From the NCBI RefSeq assembly GCF_958450345.1, contig NC_088780.1, forward strand, positions 49,654,033-49,718,032: a stretch of 64,000 nt of DNA. Direction: 5' to 3'. Below, one piece after another: positions 34,943 to 45,779 of the stretch. The stretch comes from Calliphora vicina (lineage: Eukaryota; Arthropoda; Insecta; Diptera; Calliphoridae). The first letter of the stretch is position 1. Every line of letters begins with the position of its first letter. A model generated the notes under the pieces. The model was not told the origin of the DNA, did no database searches, and worked only from the letters and a program-made list of their open reading frames with translations. The translations under genes were made by a program, and so were the position numbers.

Positions 34943-37937
34943 TTGGATGTTGGAAAGTCCTATGTATGGGAATATTTTAAAAAGAAAACATCAGACACTG
35001 CAGTTTGTTCATTGTGTTCAAAAATAATATTTTGCAAAGGAAGAAGCACAAGTGGTCTAATTCGACATTTGAAAGGTATACACAATAAACAATTTGAAAA
35101 TGTGGAATCCAAGGAAGAACCTCCCGAAAAGGTTCAGAAAACAATATTAAAATACTAAAATACCAAAAAAGAAGATTTAAGCCAAATTGTTTCAAAATTA
35201 GCAGCTACTGATGGCTTTTCTATTAGATCTATAACAAGAAGTTCATTTATAAGAGAGTCATTGTTGCTTAAAGGGTTTCATCTTCCAAAAACTGAACGCG
35301 ATGTACAACAACTGATTATTGAAAAATTTGTTCAAATTAAAAATGAAATGACACAAAACATTGAAGCACAATTAAAAAATAAGTCCAGATTTTCTCTAGT
35401 TATGGTCGAATGGGCCATAACTAGAACAGAAGATACTTAAATATACGTTTGTTTGGAAAAGAAAATACCTTATACAACTTAGGAATGGTTTATATTCCCG
35501 GAAAGAGTGGAGCTTTAGAGATCCGTAATCTGATGGAAACGCGATTAAAGGAGTATAATATCAACTTACAAAAGCACATAGTCGCAACATGGCCCAAATG
35601 TAATGAAAAAATTTGTCAGAGAAAGTCCAGTTGATGGCATATTTTGTCTTAGCCATGCATTACATTTGTCAGTTGTTGATATTTTATATAAAAAAACTAC
35701 AGTTGAACCTTCAACTGCTGATTTGGAATTAAGCGATGGTAACGATTTCGAAGTTGAATTAAAAAACGATTCCGAAGATTTTATTTTTGTAATCAATACC
35801 AATTACAAAGTGATATTAGAATAGACTCGTCGTATAATTAAATTACTAGCATAACCAGGTGCACTTCGCTACCCTTACCGTAGTAAAATTAAAAAATATG
35901 AATGATTTCTGATACAACCTAACTACGTACAATGGTACGAAAATAACACATGCAAAATATAACTAACTAATTTGGTATGGGAGATACCACTCCACTGTTC
36001 TGATCCCACCCATTTTTAAATCTTTTATGTAAAAAATAACTCATATCAAGCTTTACTTTAACTTTCCTTTAGGGGTCATTCCTACTACGCCGATCACGCT
36101 TAGCTAAACTTCGTATAGGGATCAGGAATAAATTCGTTTTTAGCTAACCTCCGTAGAATGGTAATAAATTGATTGATACAGAGTTTATATATTATTTATT
36201 ACTTTGTATGGAAGGTGACACACCTCCTTTCCCGACCCCTCATCCATCTAATCTAATTCCGTCTATATTCAGCTAAACTCCGCACAGTAATAAGAAATTA
36301 ATTCTTAAAAAGTTTAAACACTTTTACAATTATAGTTTTACATATATTCGAAATTAATTATTTACTTTTTATTGGGCACTATTTCAATCCCGAAAAATTT
36401 CAAAGAAATTATGCAAAATTATAAATGAGCCATTTAGACTAAGTTTGAAGAATCTTGCAATCATAGTTCACAAAATATTTAGAAATAACTATTTAATTTG
36501 TATGGGAGGTGACTCACCATTTGTTCCGTCCCGTCCCATTTTTTATTAAACTTCATGCCGTGATAAGAAATTGATTCGTATTAAGTATTTACCCCCATTT
36601 GCATAAACTGTTTTTAAATTTGTCAAAGCTTTATAAAACAAATTTTGATTTATAAACCTTAAATAAATTTAAAAATTGTTTATGCATATGAGAGTTAGAA
36701 AACAAACAAAAAACACATTCAAAATATAGTTTTTTAAGTGACTTTAAATTACTAAAGTCTTCTTCTCTGTTTTCTATAACAACTCTCACTTAAAACAGAG
36801 CGAAATCAATACTGTTTAATTGTTTCTCTTATTTATTTACAACAACAAATTGGACAAACACACATTGCTTTGTTTACATTTCAGCTTAAGGTTCACATGT
36901 ACACGTTTTTGCATATGTGTTAGTAACATCTTTAAACGCTTATAACTCCTAAAAAACTGAACAGATTTCAATAAAATATATATTCTGCACTTCTGTGAAT
37001 AAATCCTTTTAAAATGGTATATTTCTTGCCCAAATTGAATGTATAATGTGAGCGTAAAAGGGGTCTAAAGAAATCAACTTGCCTATTAATATTATGATTT
37101 AAAAAAAGTCCAACAAAAAACTGCGTCTTGCAAACATATGTAATGGCTGAATACAATAAGGAAATTTGCATTGAATTAGATATTGTAACTAGATGAAATT
37201 CTATAATTCCAATGGCAGAGAAAGTTCTACTATTGCAAAATGCAATCAGGAAATGCCTAATTGATTTAGAAATGAGTGAGCTCTGGTTTGAATCTAATAT
37301 AAATGATTTGCAGAACCTTTTAAGCGTTTTGAAACAAATCAAATTAGCTGTAGAAGCTTTATGTCACCGTGAAGTTAATATTTTAACAGCTGATGTTATA
37401 GTGAATACTTTATGCCAACAAATTTCATCAACAAATACTGCACTTGCAAAACCAATGTACAAATCTCTCTTATATCGAATTGGAGAAAGAAGAGATATGA
37501 AATTGTACACACTGATTTTTACAAATACTACAAAAAACTCTATTATATTATATGCAGAACAAACTTATAAGCGTTTGTTTAGTGAAGATGATATCGAATT
37601 AGAAGAAATAGAAAGCAGCGACGATAGTGATATTTTAGAAGATAAAACTTTTGAAGAAATTTTAAATAATGCCATAAATAACGTTAGTGCAAAATCAAAC
37701 TAACTATAAATCACCAACAAGTTCATTAACATTTTTCGAAGAATCTGGTAAAAAAAACGGAAAACATTGAAAAATAGTTTGAAGCCTTGTTAACAATTAG
37801 GCCCACTTCTGTTGAAAGTGAGAGAGTGTTTTCTCTCGCAGGAAAATATGTAACCAAAATTAGAAATCGACTTTCGGATGAGTCTGTTAATGCATTGTCG
37901 GTTTTAAAAACTCATTTTAATAGCAATATTAAATAAA
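34943..37937 (+). pseudogene. hAT transposase gene, broken
   Basis: Parts in order: a BED zinc finger (34943-35158; VWEYFKK, CSLCSK, RHLKGIH); a stretch with an in-frame stop (SQIVSKLAATDGFSI, LKGFHLPKTE; about 35160-35440); a frameshifted stretch (NLGMVYIPGKSG, HIVATWP; 35449-35620); a piece with CLSHALHLSVVDILYKK (35603-35845); then, beyond the Helitron, FKKSPTKNC and DIVTR-stop-NSIIPMAEKVLLL (37098-37703); and finally the dimerisation region (RPTSVESERVFSLAG, NRLSDESVNAL; about 37784-37937). At least two stops (one at a tryptophan position) and several frameshifts prevent a product. The 163-codon frame at 37212 is the best-kept piece, not a separate gene. Confidence 0.9.
35846..37097 (-). 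mobile_element. Helitron inserted in the hAT transposase gene, minus strand, 1.25 kb
   Basis: On the + strand the element runs from CTAG (35846-35849) to GA (37096-37097), between host A (35845) and T (37098); on its own strand it therefore starts TC and ends CTAG. Removing it joins ATTAAATTA to TTTAAAAAAAG, so the transposase text RRIIKL continues in frame as FKKSP. The 3' end on the minus strand (GGGTAGCGAAGTGCACCTGG, then CTAG) has an imperfect hairpin. No helicase or Rep frame, so non-autonomous. Repeated TATGGGAG-GTGA-type modules fill the interior. Confidence 0.82.
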
Positions 37938-38559
37938 CATTTATATAATTATTATATTTACCTTTATAACTATTTTTTTTATTTTTATAACCATGTTTAG
38001 AAATGAAATATTTTTTTTATTTTTTGTTTAATTTTACCTTCTAGAATTTATTTTGTTTTTTTGTTTTAAGAATTGGATCTCATGAATGTATATTTTAAAT
38101 AAAATCGACTAAAAATTCAAAAAATGTATTATTTGTTCTAGGCGGGAATTCCCGTAATCCCGGGAAATTTAAAAATCTATCCCACTTTCCCGGGAAATGA
38201 GAAAGTGCGGGAAAAGAAAAACTCTACTTTTAAGTCAAGATTTATTTATTTTTTTTAATTTTGCTGGATCTTTTTTTAGTTTTTTAGTTATGTCGGGCCT
38301 ACGGTGGTTAGACAGTTATCTCTTCCCTATAAAAAGTCACACGCATCCAAAGTTGGAACATGTAAAAATGGACGTATTTTTACGTTAGTTTGAGACCAGC
38401 TGGACTATGAGTTTATTCATCAAAAGTGATCTACTCAACATGTCCTTTCAGAATTATAGGGTCGCTATTCTGTTCCAAAACTACTGTTGTACTGTTGTAC
38501 AGTGCTATTACAGTTCATAAGATATTCGAAAATAACTATTTGCTTTGTATGGGTGGTGC

Positions 38560-38680
38560 TACGCCCATTTAACCAATAACTCCCATATAAGGATCTCTTC
38601 CAAAAAACACATTAAAAAACATAAATGTCTACTTTAAGTTGATATCGAACCAACAAATTCTCCGAAGTTTAACTTACAAA
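38560..38680 (-). repeat. RA family fragment
   Basis: GGTGCTACGCCCATTTAACC, ACTCCCATATAAGGATCTC, CAAAAAACACATTAAAAAAC and GATATCGAACCAAC match RA interior text at 6635-6680 and 7380-7400. It serves as an uninterrupted relative of the Helitron target at 7050. Confidence 0.6.
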
Positions 38681-39358
38681 ATAGGGATCTATACCAATCA
38701 ACTTTTGTTTAAAATATTTTAATCACACCTTTACTGTTTAATGTGCTGTTTACTGTTTAATATACTGCTATAGAAAAACAGCACATAAGTTTTTTAAAAA
38801 GAATAAAATGAGTTTAACAAATCGCTCCATATTTAAATTTATGCAACCATACATCACTATGTACAACATAAAAATATTTCGTAATTTCTTGAAATAAATT
38901 CAATAAAATGTCATATTTTTCAGCAAAGAAATAACAAGATGTCAATATTGTTATGACAAGCAGTGTTTGGGTGAGTGTGTTTTAAAATGAGTTTTTGGCT
39001 GAAATTTGTTTTTGTGGGTTTTTTTTTAGACAAATGTTTTCTTTGCAGATTTCAGTTAACAGATTTTGCTACGTTCGAATCTTTATTATTACACAATAAC
39101 GATAGGAAATCATTGTTTTTGCTATTTCTATAAATTGAGGATGTTAGTTTTGTTGTCGTTGTTGTTGTTGCTGTTGTTATTGTTATTGTAGTAAAGGGAA
39201 AAGTTGTTTATGCAAATTTCATCAATTATGGTCGTATCCTTGGGGGCACTTGTACTTATGTTTGATAATGTTTGTGAAAAATACTTATAACTTTGTTAGT
39301 GTGTTAGTTTAACTATTCACTCTCTATATTTTGGACCAAAAAAAAAATCATCCTTCTA
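38681..39358. other. intergenic DNA with CAA-type microsatellite
   Basis: A GTT/GCT run (TTGTCGTTGTTGTTGTTGC near 39156) stands in otherwise single-copy AT-rich DNA. No open frame or splice-bounded exon is convincing. Confidence 0.4.
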
Positions 39359-39366
39359 TGTACGGT

Positions 39367-40213
39367 TAGGGTTTTTATCCCGGGAATTCCCGGAGTTTTT
39401 ACCAATTCCAGAGATTTTTTTTGAAAATCCCGGGAATTTACAATTGATGAAAATACAGAGATTGCTAGTTGAAACGCAAATTTTCTCACCAAAAAATTAG
39501 AAAAGGTGTTGTTTACAGTTTTTCGCTTATATTCTATTCAAAATACAGCACTCGTTGACATCTAAATTTAAATCCTACTAACAAAAAAAATCCTTTAGAC
39601 ACAGCCTCAAAAGTGAGTAAACAACAGCGAATTTTTTTATTTTTTTTAAGATCATGAAAATCTTTATAGTCCGACTTAAATCTTTTTTTTCACAACCGAA
39701 TCTATTATTCAACCCAATCTCCAAAAAACCGAAACTTTAAAATATTAATCGAAGCATAAATTTTAGAATTTTCATTATCTTAAAAAAAACACATAATTTT
39801 TGGTGTATACTAATTTTTTAGGCACACTGTATTTAACATTATTAAGACATTTTAATGAAGCTTCGATAATACAAATAGTAAATAGTATTAATAGAAAAAC
39901 CATTTGGCAGTTATATTTTGGTTTCGATTTTTTTTATTTTATGAACGAATAAGAGTCGGTTACTACGAGCCGCCTAGTCATGAAATATTACCTGAAAGGA
40001 AACCTTGTGAATCGACCAAATGTGTTCATTGTCAGACGTAGTACGTCTATGGGATATTTAAACCTTTACATTTTGTAAACAATAAGACATTAAAATGAAA
40101 ACTTTATGAATTCAATATTTCGATTTATAATTATATATTTCGGGATATCTTGGGTACCAAAAAAATTGCCCGATTCCCGGGAATCCAAAAAGATCGGCAA
40201 ATTAAAAACCCTA
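39367..40213. mobile_element. hAT MITE related to the 34682-38226 transposon, 0.85 kb
   Basis: TAGGGTTTTTATCCCGGG at the left and AAAAACCCTA at the right, with CCCGGGAATT motifs just inside both ends, copy the organisation of the full hAT element. Flanking octamers TGTACGGT and AGTACAAT share the core GTAC and agree at five of eight positions, fitting an old duplication. It carries no transposase, so it is a candidate to have been moved by the neighbouring family. The interior holds AAGAGTCGGTTA at 39951, shared with 29232. Confidence 0.7.
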
Positions 40214-40274
40214 AGTACAATCTACAACAATGGAGGTGTATTTGTAAATGGTTGGATTGTGGTAGGGTCAGATT

Positions 40275-40292
40275 TACACACACACACACACA
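40275..40292. repeat. AC microsatellite
   Basis: An uninterrupted (AC)n run of about nine units, followed by TATG/CATA-rich sequence to about 40450. Confidence 0.85.
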
Positions 40293-40579
40293 TGTAACTA
40301 TTCAACACATACTTATACAAAACAAATATAAACAAATATATGTATGCACAAACTTTTACACACTTAAATTTTATATAAAAGTTTTAATAAAAGTGTATAT
40401 ACTATATGTACATGTAGATTTATACATACAAACATATACGTATGTATGTATTTAACAAATAAAATTTACATATTAGAGCAGAGAAGAAAAAAAAACAACA
40501 GCTATCGATGAGTCGGAATTTTTGCATATGAAAGCAGATGTTCAAAGTTTAAATGTACTCTACATACTTTGTAGATATA

Positions 40580-40919
40580 TTAGGGTGGACATTATTTTAG
40601 CGACTTATGATGCTCCTAATGTCAAAATATCTTTTCTCTGTCATCTAATAGACATATGCTGCAAATTTGAGCAAAATCGAATCGCTTCGCCAACCCAATT
40701 TCAAGAAAGCAAAAGTACTAATATCACTCGCTTTGTATATTTGCATTCATTCAGGATAACATGTCTCTAGTTTCCTGTTTATTGGTTCATTGTATTGTGA
40801 ATTTCGTTTCGTACCATAAAAATAAAGAAAATTACCATAGGTCCACTATTATAGATATTACAAAATACGAACTCATTCAGGATAATTGAATCAATTTTAG
40901 GTCCATATTTATAAAATAT
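40580..40919. repeat. repeat segment beginning TTAGGGTGG
   Basis: TTAGGGTGGACATTATTTT, then ATGATGCTCC (40580-40620), is mirrored by CTTATTTTG and CTATGCTCCC read on the minus strand from 45268. The sequence before the solo LTR (AGGTCCACTATTATAGA; GGTCCATATTTATAAAAT) resembles text near 45820, where a GTACCA-rich repeat starts. The 82-codon frame at 40522 overlaps it and is probably not a gene. Confidence 0.35.
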
Positions 40920-41545
40920 TGTCACGAAATTGTACTTGAATTCAATTATGTATAACGATTTTAACGGCTGATTTAAAAGTAGCATAATGCTTTCAAATAG
41001 CAGTGCTGTAATAGCAAACTGTAACATATCTGTGGGCATTATTAACATTGAATAAAAGCTTTCAGTTGATCATTGATCGTAAGTATGGCAACGCTGTTTG
41101 CTGCGACCGTATATTCGAATTCGAATATTCAGTTAAAGAACATTGTAGAAAGTACACCACAGATGGCGTATATATTAGAAAGCTCTAGACAGTTAAAGAG
41201 CAATCTAGAGTGCAGATGGCAGTGTTATAAATAGTGGCAGAGGTTGCAGTCATGAGTTAGTTTTATCAGAGACGCTTTTCAAATAAACATCAACTGAGTG
41301 CCATAAAGTGTGCTGTATTTGTTAAGTGAATTCGTGTACATTATAAAGTGTGTCTGTATTTCTGCGAATTTATAAACGTGTATAAAAAAACATTGAGTGA
41401 CTATTTAATTCTGTTGTTGTATATTTTAAATAAATAAAGAGCTGTTACAATTTTCAAACTACTAAACGGCTTTTATTTGCAATCAAAAGTATCCGGTTTA
41501 TTTAAAGGAAATAAACCAACGTTTTGAAAAGGTTAAAACGTAACA
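40920..41545 (+). mobile_element. solo LTR, plus strand, 626 bp, ATAT duplication
   Basis: Starts TGTCACGAAATTG and ends AAAACGTAACA, with ATAT directly outside both ends (40916-40919, 41546-41549). Internal signals fit an LTR read left to right: TATAAATA at 41225-41232, a likely start region about 25-40 bp downstream, and AATAAA at 41433-41438 near the end. It is the same family as 33240-33791 in inverse orientation, differing by several indels of up to about 60 bp, so the two insertions are not recent twins. No gag or pol text lies next to it. Confidence 0.87.
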
Positions 41546-41682
41546 ATATTGAAAAAGTACCATTTCTACATTTTCTAATACATACGATCATTAATTATGC
41601 CTTTTGAATTCTCATTTACTCAGAACCAGAAATGATTAATTTTATATTACCCGGATTTGGCACAATCTACAGGTATGACCAC

Positions 41683-42733
41683 CAGTGTTGCCAATTCATG
41701 GTGAACAAAAAGGACTAAATACTTAGGAAAAAAAAAGCTAAAAAGTGACTAAAAAAGGGCTAACATTTTTAATTAAAAAATACATACATTTGACACAAAA
41801 AACAACTTAGAATGTTACATTTGGCTATGCCGAATAGACAAATAAAATATTTATTCCTGTATGTTGATCCTTAACTTTAAAATAACGTAATATGGGGCCA
41901 TGTTTTAAAGCCTCGTAAAATGCTCCTAGGCAAATTTTTTTATATGAAGGATTATGTATAAAGTATTCCTTTGTGATAACTTCGATGGAGAATATTTTAA
42001 TAAGTGAATATATGGCAAATATGCCTCTCATGTAATGCAGAAAAAAATATTCTAAAAATTATACACGTCGCCGGACAGAATTGATTTTCATTGGCAAAAA
42101 CATAAATTTTGCCATTAGTTAGTAAACATATCAAAACTAAGGTAGCCAAAATATGTAAACATAAATATTTAATTTAAATTTGGAAAAAAGTTAATTTTCT
42201 ATATTTGATCAGATAAAAATGAGCTTAGCTAAATTATTATCGATAATGAACTGAATTGTTCTTTCTAAATTGGTTGGATTGTAGTCTTTGAAAACGGCAT
42301 ACTGCATGGCATGTGTTATAAAATATTGCCCACAGAAACTTAAAAGTATTCTCTTTAACCCTATAATGATTTTATAAACGCCCGGACCCGCGCGTAAAAC
42401 ATTAACATATTTATTAACAATTTTTATTCAAATAACGTCAATTTTCTCTATATTAGTTATGGAATGTATGGAAGGTCCAACAATTTGTATGTGCTTAAAT
42501 TGTTTACTGGTTCAACATTTTTAGTTAATTTTTGTCATAATATCCCTGACAATTTTTTTTGAACTGATTTTACTAATTTTCAACAGCAAAAATTTTAGAT
42601 CTTTAGAGTAAATATATAAGTTTTGATTTAGTCATAAGAATGGCTAAATGAAAACAAAAAAGGCTAAAAAAATAGCTAAAGGCTAAATTAATTTTAATTT
42701 ACAAGATTGAAAAGGCCTAAATTGGCAACACTG
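41683..42733. mobile_element. hAT MITE with CAGTGTTGCCAATT ends, 1.05 kb
   Basis: Inverted ends CAGTGTTGCCAATT and AATTGGCAACACTG are flanked by a perfect 8 bp duplication, ATGACCAC (41675-41682 and 42734-42741). Subterminal motifs GGCTAAA / AGCTAAAAA recur near both ends. There is no transposase frame; the 68-codon minus frame at 41825 has no family match. The perfect duplication suggests a fairly young insertion. Confidence 0.92.
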
Positions 42734-42785
42734 ATGACCACAGCAACAAATGTTTAAAAGTTTATAAAATGTTCCTTTATAATTT

Positions 42786-43540
42786 CACTGTCCAACAGCA
42801 TTTTTGGAACAGACTAGCGATCCCATAAATCTCAAAGGGCTTGTTGAGTAAATAATTTTTGTAAAACAATCTTATAGTCCAGCTGGTCTGAATTTTTTTA
42901 ACAGTGGGTAAAATCAGCATTATACTAACTGATAAAAATGTTGTAAGTTAATATCTGAGAGAATTCTTATTGTCAGAGTTATATTGTGGAATTTTATGGG
43001 TATAATTTTTGTGGAAGATCTTAACCCCCTATCTCCTCTCTTTAGGGGTGAATTTGACCCCTTTTTTGAAAAAATCGAAAAAAAGTCCTTTCAAAATGAA
43101 CATTTAAGGATTAAAATATTCTACTAAATTTTTTACCTTAAAATTTCAGTGCAGGTCACCAAAGACACAAAAGTTGTAAATAAAGCCCTTTACGCTTAAT
43201 TAGCAAAATATTTTTTAAAAAAATCTCCAAAAATCCAAGTATGATCCGAATGAGCTGAAATGTAAAATGTAAATAGTCCTTAAAGAGATCTACGAAATAT
43301 ATGCATTCATACGTAAGTTAACTCTTTTAGTTCAAGAGATATTAAGGTTTATTTATTTATTTTTTTAATTCTGCTTTTTTTGGTTTTTTAGATATAGCGG
43401 GCCTATGGAGGTTCGAAATTTTTTTTTAAAATATCATCTATATTTGCAATAAAATCTCGAATACAATAAAAATAACATGCTAACAGTTATCTCATCCCAA
43501 TAAAAAGTTACACGCATCCAAATTTGGAACATATTTTTTT
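42786..43540 (+). mobile_element. RC family element, right end missing
   Basis: CACTGTCCAACAGCATTT, then CTTATAGTCCAGCTGGTC, follows the left end of the 34122 element, and the body runs on through GAGAGAATTCTTATTG, TTGACCCCTTTTTTG, GTTGTAAATAAAGCCC, TTCAAGAGATATTAAGG and CACGCATCCAAATTTGG. The right inverted terminus is absent. Because no hAT interrupts it, it shows the uninterrupted order of the family. Confidence 0.75.
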
Positions 43541-43708
43541 CTTTTGTAGAAATATATTTTTTCTTTTGTAGAAAAAAATTTTCTTCATGACTATATAAAA
43601 TTTGTATATGACCTGAAAAGTGAACCTAATGCAAAAACGTGTAAAGTAAAACTTGGATCACTTAAGTGGATCTAGTCGCCTCCAGACTTATCCAAACTTT
43701 TCCAATTT

Positions 43709-45028
43709 AAACAAGTAAGAGTACTATATTCGACTGTGCCGAATCTTAAATACCCTCCACCTAAATATGATGGTATAACAAATGAAATAATATTACAATT
43801 GTTATAAAGACTAGTTTACGCAGAAGATATTTTACTTTAAATGTACAAAAAACTGTATCTAATTCCTATTAGAACGTATGAAATTTAACAATTTATATAC
43901 ATAATAATTAGTTAATACGTTTGGATCAACTATTTTCCCTTTTACCCTCAAGTGAAGAAACAGAGTAAAAAAAGGGTATATAAATATTTAGATAAATTTC
44001 AAAATATTTGGTTGTGGGACTTATATGGGAGCTTTGATCTATTATGATTCGATTGTCATAAAATATTTTAACGTGGTTTTTGTGTATTTATATGGGAGCT
44101 GTGGCCAATTATGGACCGATATTCACAAAATTCAGTATTATGATTTTTGAATACAAATTACTGTTCTGTGTACTGTAGTATGATTTCTAAATACATATAA
44201 AATACGGATCTGTGTAAAATTTTGTTTTGATATTGATATTTTTTAGATATTTATGTAGGTTATTGTGTTTTTCGGAAGTGGTCCTTATATGGGAGCTATA
44301 ACCAATTATAGGCCGATCTTCATAGAATTGGGTACAGTAATGTTGGTATACATGGGGACTACATATGACGAATTTTTTAGCGATATTTGTAAGACATTTA
44401 TGCTTATTTAAGTGATTTTCGGAAGTGAACTTTATATGAGGGCTATGGTCAAATATGGGCCGATGTACAAAAAATTTGGTGTTGTTATTTCTTTAAGCAC
44501 AAACTTATTTTTTCTGAATTTTGTGTAGATACTGCAATTTTGTAGGCATTTACAGACCATAGAACCATATTTCGGGAAGAAATTTGTATGGGGGCTAGGA
44601 GAAATCATGGACCGATTCTTATAATTTTTGCCAGAGTTAGTCCTTTTAACATAAAATAACGTGTGTAAAATTTATGGTATTATCTACAATATATTTGCAC
44701 AAATAACAAAAACTATATTAAAATTAGCAAGTTTTTTTTTAGTTTGTCTCACATTTTGGTTTATAACTCTGGTTCCATTGAACCGATTTTGCTGATTTTC
44801 AATACCAAACTGCTTAGGAGAATTGTGTTTGCCTATTGTGGACTTGAGCGTGTTTTACATAGACAGACAGACGGACAGACGAAAAGACGGACATGGCTCA
44901 ATCGACTTAGAATTTCATAAGGATCAATAATATATATATTTTGTTGGGTCTCAGATAAATATTTCTCAATGTTACACACGGAATGACAAAATTATATATA
45001 ACCACTTATGGTGGTGGAGGGTATAATA
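43709..45028 (+). repeat. RA family copy, nearly complete, 1.3 kb
   Basis: Head AAACAAGTAAGAG, then a hairpin around TTCG-ACTGTG-CCGAA (43728-43744, one mismatch) and ACCCTCCACC. The middle has about five diverged modules of the type TATATGGGAGCTNTGGCCAA followed by GGACCGAT (near 44024, 44090, 44288, 44437 and 44590). Tail: GACGGACATGGCTCAATCG, GGTCTCAGATAAATA, ACACACGGAATGACAAA and GGTGGAGGGTATAAT. No open frame. It is the best reference copy in the window. Confidence 0.8.
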
Positions 45029-45779
45029 AATGAATATAATTAATACCGGGATTTCTTGAATAACGAAAAGGTGGCAGTTAGCTCTTCAAGTTTCTCCAAA
45101 AAAATGCTCTTATTATATTATAATGGATTATCGAAAATATTTATATTTTATATATAACCTATATTGATAAATGAAAAACCAAAATTATATTTTTAGCATA
45201 TGATTTTGGACAATTTTAAAAATTGGGAGCATAGAAAAGTGCAAACTGCAAAATAAGGGCCACCCTAATGTATTGTATATTGTATGCAAGTAAATATGAC
45301 TGAATGGGTGTATATTTACATACATACACACATTTATTCATCCATGTATAATATCGTTGTTATTCTTCTTTATTATATGAATTGGCTGTATGCATGCAGA
45401 TGTTTGTTATTTCAACAGTTGTTTATAAACCACACACGGACACATTGCTATGACTTGAAATAATCTAAACATACATATTTACTACAACTTATATACTGCG
45501 GTATGTAGATATTACATAGACAAATACCAAAACAAATATTGAAGGAAACAGGGATACGTGGCATAATTTCAACAATTAACACTATTTACACTAACTTTAA
45601 TTTAAATACCGACATTTACATTTTATTATAATACTAGCATTTTACTCGCTACTTTATTAGCGTTAATTTTGACATTAAAGTAAATGTATATCAATGTAAA
45701 TTAAAAAAAATTGTTATTTATGTAGCAGGAGAGATCTTTACTTACTAAATTACGTTTGTACATAATTTTCAAAATGTTT
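45029..45779. other. intergenic DNA, no gene seen
   Basis: Includes the CACCCTAATG end of a possible TTAGGGTGG element at 45261-45270 and CATA-rich microsatellite-like stretches. No coding exon is apparent. Confidence 0.4.

Larger units (their letters stand above)
34682..38226 (+). mobile_element. hAT transposon, full length but inactivated, 3.5 kb
   Basis: Ends TAGAGTTTTTC and GAAAAACTCTA are inverted; both flanks carry the perfect octamer CTTTTAAG (34674-34681 and 38227-38234), the 8 bp duplication of hAT elements. Just inside the ends the motif CCCGGGAATT occurs repeatedly in both orientations, probably transposase binding sites. The transposase gene between them is recognisable but broken, and a Helitron (35846-37097) sits within it. 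Related short elements lie at 39367-40213, and fragments near 54750-54925 and 59132-59180. Confidence 0.93.
34122..38504. mobile_element. RC family element, split by a hAT transposon
   Basis: The left end CACTGTCCAACA and the next roughly 115 bp (GGAACAGAAAAGCGACCC, GACATGTTGAGTAGATC, AGTCCAGCTGGTCTGAA) reappear in reverse at the right end (from GACCAGCTGGACTATG to GTTGTACAGTG, 38389-38504). The body continues on both sides of the hAT insertion: AGCTGATATTTAAAATATA on the left, TTTTAGTTATGTCGGGCC on the right, in the same order as in the uninterrupted relative at 42786. Without the insertion it would be about 0.84 kb. No open frame and no clear target duplication. Confidence 0.8.

Noticed and set aside
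37212..37703. The longest open frame in the window (163 codons) as a host gene
   Set aside because: Upstream and downstream text in neighbouring frames is hAT transposase, and the frame lies inside an element with exact hAT ends and duplication. It is the best-preserved piece of that transposase.
33240..41545. A full-length LTR retrotransposon between the two LTRs
   Set aside because: The LTRs are in opposite orientation, each has its own ATAT duplication, and no gag or pol text lies between them; the content is hAT, Helitron and RC sequence.
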